A program made the position numbers and the translations under genes. Under the pieces are notes generated by a model, which was not told the DNA's origin, ran no database searches, and saw nothing but the letters and a program-made list of their open reading frames with translations. A DNA stretch of 64,000 nt from Pantoea eucalypti (GTDB taxonomy: Bacteria; Pseudomonadota; Gammaproteobacteria; Enterobacterales; Enterobacteriaceae): contig NZ_CP045720.1 in NCBI RefSeq assembly GCF_009646115.1, positions 186,001 through 250,000 on the forward strand. Reading direction: 5' to 3'. This document shows, one piece after another, positions 11,534 through 23,437 of this stretch (the first letter of the stretch is position 1; every line of letters starts with the position of its first letter).

Positions 11534-12907
11534 ATGGCACTTTGGGGTGGACGGTTTACTCAGGCAGCGGATCAACGTTTTAAACAGTTCAATGACTCGC
11601 TGCGCTTCGATTACCGCCTGGCAGAGCAGGACATCATTGGCTCTGTTGCCTGGTCCAAAGCGCTGGTGACGGTCAATGTGCTGACTCAGGATGAGCAGCA
11701 GCAACTTGAAGCGGCCCTGAATTCGCTATTGAATGAAGTGCGTGAAAATCCTGAACAGATTCTGCAGAGCGATGCCGAAGATATTCACAGCTGGGTTGAA
11801 GGTAAGCTGATCGACAAAGTCGGCTCGCTGGGCAAAAAGCTGCACACCGGCCGTAGCCGCAACGATCAGGTCGCGACCGATCTGAAACTGTGGTGCAAGG
11901 TACAGATCGAAGCCCTGCTGGGCGCCACACGTGAGCTGCAGCAGGCGTTAGTGGTTACCGCTGAAGCCAATCAGGATGCAGTGATGCCAGGCTACACCCA
12001 CTTGCAGCGTGCGCAGCCGGTGACGTTTGCGCACTGGTGTCTGGCCTACGTTGAAATGCTGGCGCGTGACGAGAGCCGTCTGCAGGATACCCTGAAGCGT
12101 CTTGATGTCAGCCCGCTGGGCTGTGGCGCACTGGCCGGTACCGCTTACGAGATTGATCGTCAGCAGCTGGCAGGCTGGCTGGGCTTCGCTTCCGCCACAC
12201 GTAACAGTCTGGATACCGTATCAGACCGCGATCACGTGCTGGAACTGCTCTCTGACGCGGCCATTGGCATGGTGCATCTGTCGCGCTTTGCGGAAGATAT
12301 GATTTTCTTCAACACCGGAGAAGCAGGCTTTATTGAGCTGTCAGATAAAGTGACCTCAGGCTCATCACTGATGCCGCAGAAGAAAAATCCGGATGCGCTG
12401 GAGCTGATTCGCGGCAAATGTGGTCGTGTGCAGGGTGCACTGACCGGCATGATGATGACGCTAAAAGGTCTGCCGCTGGCCTACAACAAAGATATGCAGG
12501 AAGACAAAGAAGGGCTGTTTGACGCGCTGGATACCTGGCTCGACTGTCTGCATATGTCAGTGCTGGTGCTGGATGGCCTGCAGGTTAAACGTCCGCGTTG
12601 CCAGGAAGCCGCTGAACAGGGCTACGCAAACTCTACTGAGCTGGCCGACTATCTGGTCGCCAAAGGCGTGCCGTTCCGTGAAGCACACCATATCGTTGGC
12701 GAAGTTGTCGTGGCGGCTATCGGGCAGGGCGTAGCACTTGAAGCGCTGTCGCTGGCACAACTTCAGCAGTTCAGCGCGGTGATTGGCGAGGATGTCTATC
12801 CGATTCTGGCGCTGCAATCGTGTCTGGATAAGCGTAATGCGCAGGGCGGTGTTTCTCCGCAGCAGGTTGCCCGCGCTATCGGTGACGCTAAACAGCGTCT
12901 GGCGTGA
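11534..12907 (+). CDS. argH: Argininosuccinate lyase
   Basis: A 457-residue tetrameric lyase of the fumarase/aspartase superfamily that splits argininosuccinate to arginine and fumarate. Length equals E. coli ArgH. The superfamily signature [15 protein letters not shown] is present, as are [13 protein letters not shown] and the catalytic-histidine region [12 protein letters not shown]. The ATG follows GAGGAG. It is the last gene of argCBGH. Confidence 0.97.
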   Translation: MALWGGRFTQAADQRFKQFNDSLRFDYRLAEQDIIGSVAWSKALVTVNVLTQDEQQQLEAALNSLLNEVRENPEQILQSDAEDIHSWVEGKLIDKVGSLGKKLHTGRSRNDQVATDLKLWCKVQIEALLGATRELQQALVVTAEANQDAVMPGYTHLQRAQPVTFAHWCLAYVEMLARDESRLQDTLKRLDVSPLGCGALAGTAYEIDRQQLAGWLGFASATRNSLDTVSDRDHVLELLSDAAIGMVHLSRFAEDMIFFNTGEAGFIELSDKVTSGSSLMPQKKNPDALELIRGKCGRVQGALTGMMMTLKGLPLAYNKDMQEDKEGLFDALDTWLDCLHMSVLVLDGLQVKRPRCQEAAEQGYANSTELADYLVAKGVPFREAHHIVGEVVVAAIGQGVALEALSLAQLQQFSAVIGEDVYPILALQSCLDKRNAQGGVSPQQVARAIGDAKQRLA

Positions 12908-12913
12908 TCAGCA

Positions 12914-12947
12914 GGTAAAAAAAAGCGGGCACATTAAAATGCCCGCC
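12914..12947 (-). terminator. Terminator oriented for minus-strand transcription
   Basis: Stem gcgggca / tgcccgc (12925-12931 and 12940-12946). The A-tract on its left becomes a long T-tract on the minus strand, while the plus strand has none. It therefore suits the minus-strand glutaredoxin remnant to its right better than argH, although the hairpin may also help end argH mRNA. Confidence 0.7.
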
Positions 12948-13026
12948 AACCTCTAGCTTCAGAACTACTATTTTTTATAGGCACATCATCAAAGCGCCCG
13001 CTCTCCCGGCCGACGCTCAGACTCTC

Positions 13027-13246
13027 TTACGCTGACAGCAAGTATTGACGCAGATCTTCACTGCCGCCAGCATGACGACCGCCCATGAAGACCTGCAGTA
13101 CCGTCGCCAGGCCTGAAACGGCTCCTGAACTGACGGTTGTCGAATCCTGTCCCATCACAATTTTCGTACTCAATGACATGCTCACTCAGCCTCTGTATGG
13201 CCTGCGCACAGAAGCCGCAGCTGGCTTTATAGAGATGAAGACAGAC
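13027..13246 (-). pseudogene. Remnant of a glutaredoxin domain, frameshifted and truncated
   Basis: Reading the minus strand from 13246 gives VCLHLYKASCGFCAQA, a glutaredoxin-like start with a CxxC (CGFC). The homology then shifts frame at the A-run 13161-13164 and continues as KIVMGQDSTTV, LQVFMGGRHAGGSEDLRQYL and a stop at 13027-13029. The second part is a clear glutaredoxin C-terminus (usual form TVPQVFIGGKHIGGSDDL). One extra A would restore a single frame. The style resembles the C-terminal glutaredoxin domain of hybrid peroxiredoxin-glutaredoxins. Any upstream peroxiredoxin part is missing because the oxyR promoter begins at once. An internal ATG at 13179 could still encode 50 residues. 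Family assignment is inference. Confidence 0.7.
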
Positions 13247-13284
13247 TCCTGAGCTTTTTGTTGCGCGCATTATTCCCAACCACC

Positions 13285-13345
13285 CTTGATAGGGCCAATC
13301 GTTCATTGCTATTCTATCTATCGCCACGGGCTATCGTGGTTTGGA
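13285..13345 (+). promoter_or_regulatory. oxyR promoter and likely OxyR autoregulatory site
   Basis: The stretch containing attgctattctatctatcg and ctatcgtgg resembles, nearly base for base in its core, what I recall of the E. coli oxyR upstream region, where OxyR binds and represses its own gene. The ATAG/CTAT spaced elements are visible; binding is inferred. Confidence 0.6.
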
Positions 13346-13353
13346 GGGTAATA

Positions 13354-14271
13354 ATGAATATTCGTGATCTTGAATATCTGGTTTCGCTTGCTGAACACCG
13401 TCATTTCCGCCGTGCGGCGGATGCATGTCATGTCAGTCAGCCCACGTTAAGCGGGCAGATCCGTAAGCTGGAAGATGAGCTGGGTGTGATGCTGCTGGAG
13501 CGCACCAGCCGTAAAGTGCTGTTCACGCAGGCAGGTTTACTGCTGGTGGATCAGGCGCGTACGGTGCTGCGTGAAGTGAAAGTGCTGAAAGAGATGGCCA
13601 GTCAGCAAGGGGAAGCGATGTCAGGTCCGCTGCATATCGGCCTCATCCCGACCACCGCGCCGTATTTACTGCCACAGATTATCCCGACGCTGCACCAGAC
13701 CTTCCCGAAACTGGAGATGTATCTGCACGAAGCGCAGACGCAACAGCTGCTGTCACAGCTCGACAGTGGCAAGCTCGACTGTGCGATTGTTGCACTGGTC
13801 AAAGAGAGTCAGGCCTTTATCGAAGTGCCGCTGTTTGATGAGCCAATGAAGCTGGCTGTCTATGCCGATCATCCGTGGTGCGATCGCGATCGTGTGCCAA
13901 TGTCCGATCTGGCCGGCGAGAAATTGCTGATGCTGGAAGATGGACACTGTCTGCGTGACCAGGCGATGGGATTCTGCTTTGAGGCGGGTGCCGATGAAGA
14001 TACCCATTTCCGGGCGACCAGTCTTGAGACACTGCGCAATATGGTGGCGGCAGGCAGTGGCATTACGCTGTTACCGGCGCTGGCAGTTCCACCAGAGCGT
14101 ATTCGCGACGGTGTCTGCTATCTCACCTGCTACAAACCGGTGCCACAGCGCACGATCGCGCTGGTATATCGTCCGGGTTCACCTCTGCGCAGCCGTTATG
14201 AACAGCTGGCAGAGGCAATTAAAACCCACATGGCACACTATTTCGACGCTGCGTTAAAACAGGCGGTTTAA
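13354..14271 (+). CDS. oxyR: Hydrogen-peroxide sensor and transcription regulator OxyR
   Basis: A 305-residue LysR-family regulator, the same length as E. coli OxyR. The N-terminal helix-turn-helix [18 protein letters not shown] is followed by the sensor domain. The two redox cysteines sit in [12 protein letters not shown] (199 and 208 in E. coli numbering), so the disulfide switch is intact. The chosen ATG at 13354 follows GGAGGG. An in-frame ATG at 13258 would add 32 unrelated residues across the promoter. Its 3' end overlaps sthA by 18 bp, tail to tail. No OxyS-like RNA was recognised on the divergent side. Confidence 0.97.
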   Translation: MNIRDLEYLVSLAEHRHFRRAADACHVSQPTLSGQIRKLEDELGVMLLERTSRKVLFTQAGLLLVDQARTVLREVKVLKEMASQQGEAMSGPLHIGLIPTTAPYLLPQIIPTLHQTFPKLEMYLHEAQTQQLLSQLDSGKLDCAIVALVKESQAFIEVPLFDEPMKLAVYADHPWCDRDRVPMSDLAGEKLLMLEDGHCLRDQAMGFCFEAGADEDTHFRATSLETLRNMVAAGSGITLLPALAVPPERIRDGVCYLTCYKPVPQRTIALVYRPGSPLRSRYEQLAEAIKTHMAHYFDAALKQAV

Positions 14272-15654
14272 GCCGTTTAACGCCGCAACGCGATAGGCTT
14301 CGGCCATCGTCGGATAGTTAAAGGTGGTATTCACGAAGTACTCAATCGTGTTGCCACCATTTTTTTGCTCCATGATCGCCTGACCGATGTGAATGATCTC
14401 AGCGGCACGCTCGCCAAAGCAGTGGATCCCCAGAATCTCTTTGGTTTCCCGATGGAACAGAATCTTCAGACTGCCAACGTTCATGCCCACAATCTGCGCG
14501 CGTGCCAGATGTTTAAACTGCGCGCGGCCCACTTCGTAAGGCACCTTCATTGCCGTCAGCTGCTGCTCGGTTTTACCCACGGAGCTGATTTCCGGAATGG
14601 TGTAGATACCGGTTGGGATATCTTCAATCAGGTGTGCTGACGCTTCCCCTTTGATAATCGCCTGTGCGGCAATACGGCCCTGATCGTAGGCGGCTGAGGC
14701 CAGGCTTGGATAGCCAATCACGTCACCGACGGCATAAATGTGCGGCTGCGCTGTCTGATACATGCTGTTCACTTTCAGCAGGCCACGCCCATCGGCTTCC
14801 AGACCGACGTTTTCCAGCGAAAGGGAATCGGTGTTACCGGTACGGCCGTTGGCGTACAGCAGGCAATCCGCTTTCACTTTCTTGCCCGACTTCAGATGCA
14901 TGATGACGCCATCTTCCACGCCTTCGATCTTCTCAAACTCTTCATTGTGACGAATCACTACGCCGCTATTCCAGAAGTGGTATGAGAGAGAATCCGACAT
15001 CTCCTGATCGAGAAACGCCAGCAGGCGATCGCGGGTATTAATCAGGTCAACTTTGACGTTGAGACCACGGAAAATCGATGCATATTCACAGCCGATGACG
15101 CCAGCGCCGTAAATAATGACGTGACCCGGTTCGTGGTGCAGATTAAGGATAGAGTCGGAGTCGTAGACGCGGGGATGCGTAAAGTCGACATTATCAGGAT
15201 GGTAAGGCCGTGAACCACAGGCGATAACAAACTTCTCTGCCGTCAGCGTCTCACGCGTGCCATCAGGTTGTTCAATCTCAATCGTATTGGCATCAACAAA
15301 ATGGGCATCGCCCTGATAAAGCTCACAGCGGTTACGCTCGTAGAAGCCCTGGCGCATGGCTGTCTGCTGGCTGATCACGCTTTCAGTGTGATTAAGAATG
15401 TCGGCGAAAGAGGAGCGAAGCAGTCGGGTATGATCGCTGTAGAGCGGGTTTTGGTTGAATTCGATAATGCGACTGACGGCGTGGCGAAGGGCTTTGGAAG
15501 GGATGGTTCCCCAGTGTGTACAGCCGCCGCCGATGTTGTGGTAGCGTTCGACCACGGCGATGCGCGCTCCCTGTTTTACCAGCCCCATCGCCGCCCCTTC
15601 ACCGCCGGGCCCTGAGCCAATCACAATGGCATCGTAATCGTAAGACTTTTGCAT
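14254..15654 (-). CDS. sthA: Soluble pyridine nucleotide transhydrogenase
   Basis: A 466-residue FAD-dependent cytoplasmic enzyme (E. coli SthA/UdhA, 466) that moves reducing equivalents between NADPH and NAD+. The FAD motif is [15 protein letters not shown]. The active-site region reads [16 protein letters not shown], with one cysteine instead of the usual redox pair of this flavoprotein family, which is typical of SthA. The second dinucleotide site [15 protein letters not shown] and the C-terminal [14 protein letters not shown] are present. Divergent from fabR. Confidence 0.97.
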   Translation of the reverse strand: MQKSYDYDAIVIGSGPGGEGAAMGLVKQGARIAVVERYHNIGGGCTHWGTIPSKALRHAVSRIIEFNQNPLYSDHTRLLRSSFADILNHTESVISQQTAMRQGFYERNRCELYQGDAHFVDANTIEIEQPDGTRETLTAEKFVIACGSRPYHPDNVDFTHPRVYDSDSILNLHHEPGHVIIYGAGVIGCEYASIFRGLNVKVDLINTRDRLLAFLDQEMSDSLSYHFWNSGVVIRHNEEFEKIEGVEDGVIMHLKSGKKVKADCLLYANGRTGNTDSLSLENVGLEADGRGLLKVNSMYQTAQPHIYAVGDVIGYPSLASAAYDQGRIAAQAIIKGEASAHLIEDIPTGIYTIPEISSVGKTEQQLTAMKVPYEVGRAQFKHLARAQIVGMNVGSLKILFHRETKEILGIHCFGERAAEIIHIGQAIMEQKNGGNTIEYFVNTTFNYPTMAEAYRVAALNGLNRLF

Positions 15655-15846
15655 ACCGATACGTCCTATTATTTATACATTTTTACAACGAGATTCTAAC
15701 ATCTCGTCGCGCACTTCTGAATTCTATCAGCGATTTTCATCACATTTTGACAAAGTGTGAGGTTCACAGGCAGTGACAAAGAATGCCAATCTGTACGCTG
15801 AAAATTTTGCTATAGTGCCCGCTCAACACCGCTAAAGGCAGAGAGA

Positions 15847-16494
15847 ATGGGCGTCAGAGCGCAACAAAAAGAACGTACACGACGTACACTGATTGAAGCA
15901 GCGTTCAGTCAGCTCAGCGCCGAACGCAGTTTTGCCAGTTTGAGTTTGCGGGAAGTTGCCCGTGAAGCGGGGATTGCCCCCACCTCCTTTTATCGTCATT
16001 TCAAGGATGTTGATGAGCTTGGCCTGACGATGGTGGACGAAAGTGGGCTGATGCTGCGACAGCTGATGCGTCAGGCACGACAGCGTATCGCCAAAGGCGG
16101 CAGCATCATTAAAACGTCGGTGTCGACCTTTATGGAGTTCATCGGCAACAACCCCAACGCTTTCCGCCTGTTACTGCGTGAACGTTCCGGCACCTCTGCT
16201 GCTTTCCGTGCCGCCGTGGCGCGTGAAATTCAGCACTTTATCGCTGAACTGGCTGACTATCTTGAGGTCGAAAATCGCATGCCGCGCAGTTTTACCGAAG
16301 CGCAGGCTGAAGCGATGGTGACCATTGTCTTCAGCGCCGGTGCAGAAGCACTGGACGTTGATGCTGAGCAGCGACGTAAGCTTGAGGATCGGCTGGTGTT
16401 ACAGTTGCGGATGATCGCCAAAGGCGCTTATTACTGGTACCGCCGTGAGCAGGAACGACTGGCGGTCACCCTGGAAAAACCCGAAGAGCAATGA
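15847..16494 (+). CDS. fabR: Unsaturated fatty acid biosynthesis repressor FabR
   Basis: A 215-residue TetR-family repressor, equal in length to E. coli FabR. The helix-turn-helix is in [20 protein letters not shown], and the ligand domain contains [16 protein letters not shown]. In E. coli it represses fabB and fabA according to the ratio of unsaturated to saturated acyl groups. It overlaps or abuts yijD, as in E. coli, so the two form an operon. The sthA/fabR promoters face each other in a 192-bp gap. Confidence 0.97.
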   Translation: MGVRAQQKERTRRTLIEAAFSQLSAERSFASLSLREVAREAGIAPTSFYRHFKDVDELGLTMVDESGLMLRQLMRQARQRIAKGGSIIKTSVSTFMEFIGNNPNAFRLLLRERSGTSAAFRAAVAREIQHFIAELADYLEVENRMPRSFTEAQAEAMVTIVFSAGAEALDVDAEQRRKLEDRLVLQLRMIAKGAYYWYRREQERLAVTLEKPEEQ

Positions 16495-16508
16495 GTAAGG
16501 ATCAGTTC

Positions 16509-16862
16509 ATGACCCACCCAGGTACCCGCGATAAAAGCACTCTGGCACTGGCTTTTATTACCGGCTTAGCGATTAACGGTTCGTTTTCTGTGCTGTTCAG
16601 CGCCTTTGTTCCCTTTTCGATTTTTCCGCTGATTGCGCTGGGTCTGGCGGCCTGGTGTCTGCATCAGCGGTATCTCAACACCAACATGCCTGACGGCATG
16701 CCAGGCCTGGCGGCGGCGTTTTTCCTGCTGGGGATTCTGGTTTATAGCGCGCTGGTGCGGGCAGAATACCCGGACATTGGCTCTAATTTCGTTCCCACCG
16801 TTCTGATGGTCGCGCTGGTGTTCTGGATTGCGACGCGGTTTAAGCGCAAGCGTAATCAGTAG
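16509..16862 (+). CDS. yijD: Small inner membrane protein YijD
   Basis: An approximately 117-residue protein with about four hydrophobic segments and the conserved stretch RAEYPDIGSNF, matching the YijD family (119 residues in E. coli). Function is unknown. The chosen ATG at 16509 has AAGGA seven bases upstream and gives MTHPGTRDKSTLALAF, like the family's start. An alternative ATG at 16491 overlaps the fabR stop (ATGA), adds six residues and has only a weak ribosome site. Cotranscription with fabR suggests a membrane-lipid link, which is inference. Confidence 0.9.
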   Translation: MTHPGTRDKSTLALAFITGLAINGSFSVLFSAFVPFSIFPLIALGLAAWCLHQRYLNTNMPDGMPGLAAAFFLLGILVYSALVRAEYPDIGSNFVPTVLMVALVFWIATRFKRKRNQ

Positions 16863-16880
16863 GGATATCGGCAGGGAAAA

Positions 16881-16910
16881 AAAACGGGAACCTGAGGGTT
16901 CCCGTTTTTG
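16881..16910. terminator. Bidirectional terminator between yijD and trmA
   Basis: Stem acgggaacc / ggttcccgt (16884-16892 and 16897-16905) with a TGAG loop, flanked by an A-tract and a T-tract, between convergent genes. Confidence 0.9.
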
Positions 16911-16911
16911 T

Positions 16912-18015
16912 TTACGCTTTACGCGTCAGCAGCACACCGCATTCCATGTGGTGGGTGTAGGGGAACTGATCAAACAGCGCCAGCCGCGTCACGTCGTGCG
17001 TTTCTGACAACGTTTGCAGATTGTCGCTCAGGGTTTGTGGGTTGCAGGAGATATAAAGGATGCGCGGATACGCCTGCACCATTTTCACCGTCTCTTCATC
17101 CAGGCCGCTACGTGGCGGATCGACAAAAATCGTCTCGCATTCGTAGCTGGTCAGATCAATCCCTTCCAGACGATTAAAGCTGCGCACGCCATTCATCGCC
17201 TGAGTAAACTCCTCCGCCGCCATGCGAATGATCTGCACGTTATCAATCTGGTTCACGGCAATGTTGTATTGCGCCGACGCAACAGAAGGCTTGGCGATTT
17301 CCGTTGCCAGAACGCGGCGGAAATTGCGCGCCAGCGCCAGCGAGAAGTTGCCGTTACCGCAGTACAGTTCCAGCAGGTCACCCTGTGAATCCTGCGTCAC
17401 ATCCAGCGCCCACTCCAGCATCTGAATATTCATTGCCGCGTTAGGCTGGGTAAAACTGTTCTCGACCTGACGATAGATAATCTCGCGACCTGCAACCGGC
17501 AGACACTCATCCACATAGTCGCGATCCAGACAGATTTTGGTTTTGGTCGCACGGCCAATTAACTGCACATCCAGACCTTCCGCACGCAGTTGATCACGCA
17601 GCGCGGCGGCGGCCTGCTGCCACTCATCATCCAGCTTGCGATGATAGAGCAGTGAAATCACAATCTGATTGCTCATGGTTGACAGATAGTCGATCTGGAA
17701 CAGCTTGTGACGCAGGGTGCGGTTATCACGGATCGCGGCGATCATCTTTGGCATCAGCTGATTGATCAGCTGGCTGGCTGCCGGGAACTGATCGACCCGG
17801 ATCCGCTCGCGCGTCTGCTGATCAAAGATGATGTGATAGATATCATCACCGTCGTGCCACAGGCGGAATTCGGCGCGCATCCGATAGTGGCTGACCGGCG
17901 AACGGAACACCTCCACGTCGGGCGCAGCAAACGGCGTCATCATCGTCTCTAAACGACTGACTTTTTCCGCCAGCTGTGCGTCATAGTCTTCAATGGGGAG
18001 ATGTTCGGGTGTCAT
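16912..18015 (-). CDS. trmA: tRNA (uracil-54-C5)-methyltransferase
   Basis: A 367-residue SAM-dependent enzyme (E. coli 366) that makes ribothymidine-54 in tRNA. The SAM-binding [16 protein letters not shown] and the C-terminal motif [15 protein letters not shown] followed by [11 protein letters not shown] with the catalytic cysteine are visible. The N-terminus is [15 protein letters not shown]. Divergent from btuB, as in E. coli. Confidence 0.97.
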   Translation of the reverse strand: MTPEHLPIEDYDAQLAEKVSRLETMMTPFAAPDVEVFRSPVSHYRMRAEFRLWHDGDDIYHIIFDQQTRERIRVDQFPAASQLINQLMPKMIAAIRDNRTLRHKLFQIDYLSTMSNQIVISLLYHRKLDDEWQQAAAALRDQLRAEGLDVQLIGRATKTKICLDRDYVDECLPVAGREIIYRQVENSFTQPNAAMNIQMLEWALDVTQDSQGDLLELYCGNGNFSLALARNFRRVLATEIAKPSVASAQYNIAVNQIDNVQIIRMAAEEFTQAMNGVRSFNRLEGIDLTSYECETIFVDPPRSGLDEETVKMVQAYPRILYISCNPQTLSDNLQTLSETHDVTRLALFDQFPYTHHMECGVLLTRKA

Positions 18016-18140
18016 GAGTAATCCTGATTAATAGCTTACCAGCGGGCGATTGTAGGCATTCACTTGCTGATGTCCAGTCCCACAGCGATAAGATATTTAG
18101 CAGTCTGGACTTCCGTATCTCCACTCCGTAGACTGCAGAC

Positions 18141-18300
18141 GCCGGCCTCAAGCCCGAGTTAATAGGGAATCCAGTGTGAATCTGGAGCTGACGCGCAGCG
18201 GTAAGGAATGTCGTGATGAGTGCAATTGCAGACACTGTCCTCCGGGATGGGAAGTCATCATCATTTATGGTTCCCAGCCCGAAGACCTGCCGGTGTAACG
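18141..18300 (+). ncRNA. Cobalamin riboswitch in the btuB leader
   Basis: The leader contains conserved core elements of the btuB riboswitch: gttaatagggaatccagtg, ctgacgcgcagcggtaagga, and the B12-box gaagacctgccgg, all nearly identical to the E. coli leader. A 5' gccgg can pair with the terminal ccgg. Known role: adenosylcobalamin binding shuts down btuB translation. Boundaries are approximate. Confidence 0.93.
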
Positions 18301-18377
18301 TCGCTACTCGTACAATCATCGCGTTCTATTGATTGTCGGCCTGCGGCATCCTGCTTCGTCTTATGGATGCGATTAAA

Positions 18378-20258
18378 ATGACAAAAAAAACTGCATCGCT
18401 GTTCGCTCTGAGCGCAACGGCGATTTCTCTCTGGGCGCAAAACGGTTTTGCGCAGGGGAATGATGATACGCAAATCGTTACTGCCAACCGTTTTGCCGAA
18501 CCTGTTTCCGGGGTGCTGGCGCCGACAACCGTCGTCACGCGTGATGAGATTGATCGCTGGCAGGCCAAAAGTCTGACAGATGTGATGCGCCGTCTGCCGG
18601 GTGTCGATGTCGCGCAAAGCGGCGGGCTAGGGCAGCAGAGTTCGCTGTTTATTCGGGGTACTGAGTCCAGACATGTGCTGATCCTGATTGATGGTATCCG
18701 GCTTAATCAGGCGGGTATTACCGGTTCGTCCGACCTCAGCCAGATCCCCCTGTCGCTGGTGCAACGCATCGAATATATTCGCGGCGCACGTTCCGCGGTT
18801 TACGGTTCTGATGCCATTGGCGGCGTGGTGAATATTATTACGGGCCGTTCGCAACCGGGCACGACGCTGACGGCGGGCATGGGATCCAACGGCTATCAAT
18901 CGTATGACGGCTCAACCCAGCAGATGCTGGGCGACGCGACAAAGCTTACCCTGGCAGGCAACTATACCTACACCAAAGGGTATGACGTGGTGGCGGGCTA
19001 TCCCAATGACTATGGCCCGGCGCAGCACGATCGCGACGGCTTCATGAGCAAAACCCTGTATGGCAACCTTGAGCATCAGTTCAGCGATGAACTCAGTGGT
19101 TTTGTGCGCAGCTATGGCTTTGATAACCGCACTGCCTATGACGGGTCTTACACGTATGATGACAGCTTCACGAATATCATCGGCCTGGCGGATACCCGTC
19201 AGCTCTACAGCCAGACCTGGGACACCGGTTTACGCTTCAACCGCGACGTCTACTCCACCCAGCTTATTGCCAGTTATGGCCATACCAAAGACATTAACTA
19301 CGATCCGCGCAATGGCCGCTACGGCGCTGCATCCACCTTTGATGATGTCACCCAGTACAATCTGCAGTGGGGCAATACCGTGCAGGTGGGGCAGGGCGCC
19401 GTCAGTGCGGGTGTTGACTGGCAGAAAGAGACAACGGAACCGGGCACGAACTATTTATCAGATGGCTATGAACAGCGTAATACCGGCCTCTACGTGACCG
19501 GGCAGCAACAGTTTGGCAGCGTCACTCTTGAGGGTGCGGTACGTGGTGACGATAACAATCAGTTCGGCTGGCATAACACCTGGCAGACGGCGGCGTCATG
19601 GGAGTTTATTTCCGGGTACCGCGCGTTCGCTTCGTATGGTACTGCTTTCAAAGCGCCTAATCTGTCGCAGGTATACAGCCCATTTTATGGCAACCGCGAC
19701 CTCGATCCTGAAAAAAGTAAGCAGTGGGAAGGCGGCTTTGAGGGGCTGACCGGGCCGGTGAACTGGCGCGTGTCGGGCTATCGCAATGACATTGATGACC
19801 TGATTGAAGGCGATCCGCAGACCTTCCGCTACTACAACATTGAGAAGGCACGTATTAAAGGTGTTGAAGCCACCGCTGGATTCGATACCGGGCCGCTGAC
19901 GCATCAGCTCTCATATGATTATGTCGATGCGCGGGATGGCAACACCGATCAACCGCTCGTTCGCCGGGCTAAGCAGCAGGTCAAGTATCAGCTTGACTGG
20001 ACACTGCATGAGTTTGACTGGTCCGTGACTTATCACTATCTGGGCGACCGTTATGATACCGACTTCAACAGCACGCCCAGCCGTCGTGTGAAATTAGGCG
20101 GTGTCAGCCTGTGGGATCTCGCCGTCTCATATCCTGTCACTTCACAACTCACGGTTCGTGGTAGAATTGCCAACCTGTTCGATAAAGATTACGAGACAGT
20201 GTATGGCTATCAGACTCCAGGACGAGAGTATTACCTCAGCGGCAGCTACAACTTCTGA
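18378..20258 (+). CDS. btuB: TonB-dependent vitamin B12 outer membrane receptor
   Basis: A 626-residue outer-membrane receptor. The ATG at 18378 gives a basic, hydrophobic signal peptide ending near AQG, then the TonB box region TQIVTANRF, the plug domain ([34 protein letters not shown]) and a 22-stranded barrel. The C-terminus is YYLSGSYNF with the terminal aromatic residue needed for outer-membrane assembly. An upstream in-frame ATG at 18333 lies in the leader and lacks signal-peptide character. The last 56 bp overlap murI, as in E. coli. Confidence 0.97.
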   Translation: MTKKTASLFALSATAISLWAQNGFAQGNDDTQIVTANRFAEPVSGVLAPTTVVTRDEIDRWQAKSLTDVMRRLPGVDVAQSGGLGQQSSLFIRGTESRHVLILIDGIRLNQAGITGSSDLSQIPLSLVQRIEYIRGARSAVYGSDAIGGVVNIITGRSQPGTTLTAGMGSNGYQSYDGSTQQMLGDATKLTLAGNYTYTKGYDVVAGYPNDYGPAQHDRDGFMSKTLYGNLEHQFSDELSGFVRSYGFDNRTAYDGSYTYDDSFTNIIGLADTRQLYSQTWDTGLRFNRDVYSTQLIASYGHTKDINYDPRNGRYGAASTFDDVTQYNLQWGNTVQVGQGAVSAGVDWQKETTEPGTNYLSDGYEQRNTGLYVTGQQQFGSVTLEGAVRGDDNNQFGWHNTWQTAASWEFISGYRAFASYGTAFKAPNLSQVYSPFYGNRDLDPEKSKQWEGGFEGLTGPVNWRVSGYRNDIDDLIEGDPQTFRYYNIEKARIKGVEATAGFDTGPLTHQLSYDYVDARDGNTDQPLVRRAKQQVKYQLDWTLHEFDWSVTYHYLGDRYDTDFNSTPSRRVKLGGVSLWDLAVSYPVTSQLTVRGRIANLFDKDYETVYGYQTPGREYYLSGSYNF

Positions 20259-21054
20259 TTTGCGTCCCACCGTGCTGGTGTTTGATTCCGGCGTCGGTGG
20301 GCTTTCTGTCTATGATGAGGTCCGTCAGCTGTTGCCGGATCTTCATTATCTCTACGCCTTCGATAACGCTGGATTCCCTTACGGCGAGAAAAGCGAAACC
20401 TTCATCGTGGAACGGGTGGTCGCTATCGTTGAGGCCATTACACAGCGTTATCCTCTCTCATTAGTCATCATCGCCTGCAATACAGCCAGCACGGTTTCAT
20501 TGCCTGCTTTACGTGAACGCTTTGCGTTTCCTGTCGTGGGTGTGGTTCCGGCGATTAAACCTGCCGCGCGCCTGACGCGAAATGGTGTGGTCGGGTTGCT
20601 GGCGACGCGGGCTACAGTACGCCGTCCTTATACTCACGAGCTGGTGGCGCAATTCGCCGGGTCCTGCAACATCGAAATGCTGGGATCGGCGGAGCTGGTG
20701 GAACTGGCAGAAGCTAAGCTACACGGTGCTGAGGTTGCACTGGATGAGGTGCGCCGTATTGTTCAGCCGTGGCAGCGGATGGCTGAACCACCGGACACGG
20801 TTGTTTTAGGCTGTACGCACTTCCCTTTACTGCGCGAAGAGCTGCAGCAGGTGTTACCTGAAGGGACGCGTCTGATTGATTCCGGTGCGGCAATTGCCCG
20901 ACGAACAGCCTGGCTACTGGAACATGAAGCGCCTGAAGTAAATTCTTCGCAACAGAACGTCGCATTCTGCACGGAGCTGGATGGTGAAGCGGTACAATTA
21001 TCACCCGTTTTACAGCGTTATGGCTTCCCGTTGCTTGAAAAACTGGCGTTTTAG
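20203..21054 (+). CDS. murI: Glutamate racemase
   Basis: A 283-residue enzyme (E. coli 285) making D-glutamate for peptidoglycan. The two catalytic cysteines are in [15 protein letters not shown] and [11 protein letters not shown], and the substrate loop is [14 protein letters not shown]. Start ATG at 20203 gives MAIRLQDES, matching the family and overlapping btuB by 56 bp. The longer open frame from 20101 runs wholly through btuB codons. It is followed by the rRNA promoters. Confidence 0.96.
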   Translation: MAIRLQDESITSAAATTSDLRPTVLVFDSGVGGLSVYDEVRQLLPDLHYLYAFDNAGFPYGEKSETFIVERVVAIVEAITQRYPLSLVIIACNTASTVSLPALRERFAFPVVGVVPAIKPAARLTRNGVVGLLATRATVRRPYTHELVAQFAGSCNIEMLGSAELVELAEAKLHGAEVALDEVRRIVQPWQRMAEPPDTVVLGCTHFPLLREELQQVLPEGTRLIDSGAAIARRTAWLLEHEAPEVNSSQQNVAFCTELDGEAVQLSPVLQRYGFPLLEKLAF

Positions 21055-21105
21055 CGGCTTTTCGCTGAAAAAAGAAGCACTCGAAATTTTATTTGAAATT
21101 AGCAC

Positions 21106-21133
21106 TTGTCAGCCTCCGAGAACTCCCTATAAT
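21106..21133 (+). promoter_or_regulatory. rRNA promoter P1
   Basis: -35 TTGTCA (21106-21111), 16-bp spacer, -10 TATAAT (21128-21133), then a GC-rich discriminator gcgcctcc. An A/T-rich stretch directly upstream (21069-21100) fits an UP element. Confidence 0.9.
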
Positions 21134-21226
21134 GCGCCTCCACTGACACGGCACAACGGCTTACGAAGCGCCGGGTTGAGTAGGTTCGAAATCATACGAA
21201 CCAGTGAGTTAAGCGAAAATAAATGC

Positions 21227-21254
21227 TTGACTGACAATGCGGAAAGCGTAATAT
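21227..21254 (+). promoter_or_regulatory. rRNA promoter P2
   Basis: -35 TTGACT (21227-21232), 16-bp spacer, -10 TAATAT (21249-21254), about 120 bp after P1, the usual rrn tandem arrangement. Confidence 0.85.
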
Positions 21255-21284
21255 ACGCAGCCCGCGCCGCAGTAAATCGCGGCA

Positions 21285-21296
21285 TGCTCTTTAACA
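21285..21296 (+). promoter_or_regulatory. Leader boxA antitermination site
   Basis: tgctctttaaca matches the rrn boxA bound by NusB/NusE, 155 bp before 16S. Confidence 0.85.
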
Positions 21297-21450
21297 ATTT
21301 ATCAGACAATCTGTGTGGGCACTCGCAGGATTGATATCAGCGTCTTAGGACGCAAAAAAATATCAAAGCCTCACGAGTGAACACATAATGAAATTCATTA
21401 TGACGTTTTACAGATGAGCACCGCTTAACTTGTTTAAGCAAATCAAACTT

Positions 21451-22992
<1,542 letters not shown>

Positions 22993-23065
22993 CCTGAAGA
23001 TACCTTCCCGCGCAGTGCCCACACAGATTGTCTGATAAAAAGTAACGAGCAGAAAAAACCTCTAC

Positions 23066-23142
<77 letters not shown>

Positions 23143-23225
23143 AATTCGCACTCACGCTGCGTTATGTCTCCGGCTCGCATAGTTCACTATGCTTCGCGGA
23201 AACATGCCTTGCCTGAGCACGAATT
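23143..23225. repeat. Imperfect palindrome in the tRNA-Ile/tRNA-Ala spacer
   Basis: An 83-bp inverted repeat with tip gcatag-ttca-ctatgc (23177-23192) and base aattcg / cgaatt. About 27 of 40 arm positions match with one gap. In RNA it would form one long hairpin between the two spacer tRNAs. Confidence 0.7.
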
Positions 23226-23284
23226 GCATTTCTCACGAAGTGTACTCGGTTGAGTGGTAGTAGTGGTCTCTGCAGTAACTGTAT

Positions 23285-23360
23285 GGGGCTATAGCTCAGC
23301 TGGGAGAGCGCCTGCCTTGCACGCAGGAGGTCAGCGGTTCGATCCCGCTTAGCTCCACCA
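23285..23360 (+). tRNA. tRNA-Ala (TGC anticodon)
   Basis: 76 nt with CCA, anticodon loop cttgcac. It differs from E. coli alaT at position 32 (C for T) and carries a compensatory A-T swap in the T-arm (agcgg/ccgct), so folding is preserved. Confidence 0.98.
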
Positions 23361-23425
23361 TACCGTTTATCTGTTTTTTCTGAATACTTCAGAGCGTACC
23401 GGCAACGGTGTGCTGCGAAGTATTA

Positions 23426-23437
23426 TGCTCTTTAACA
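23426..23437 (+). promoter_or_regulatory. Spacer boxA antitermination site
   Basis: tgctctttaaca repeats the leader boxA exactly, about 130 bp upstream of 23S. Confidence 0.85.

Noticed and set aside
12950..13353. An OxyS-like small RNA divergent from oxyR
   Set aside because: Position would fit, but no similarity to E. coli OxyS was seen; the space is occupied by a glutaredoxin remnant.
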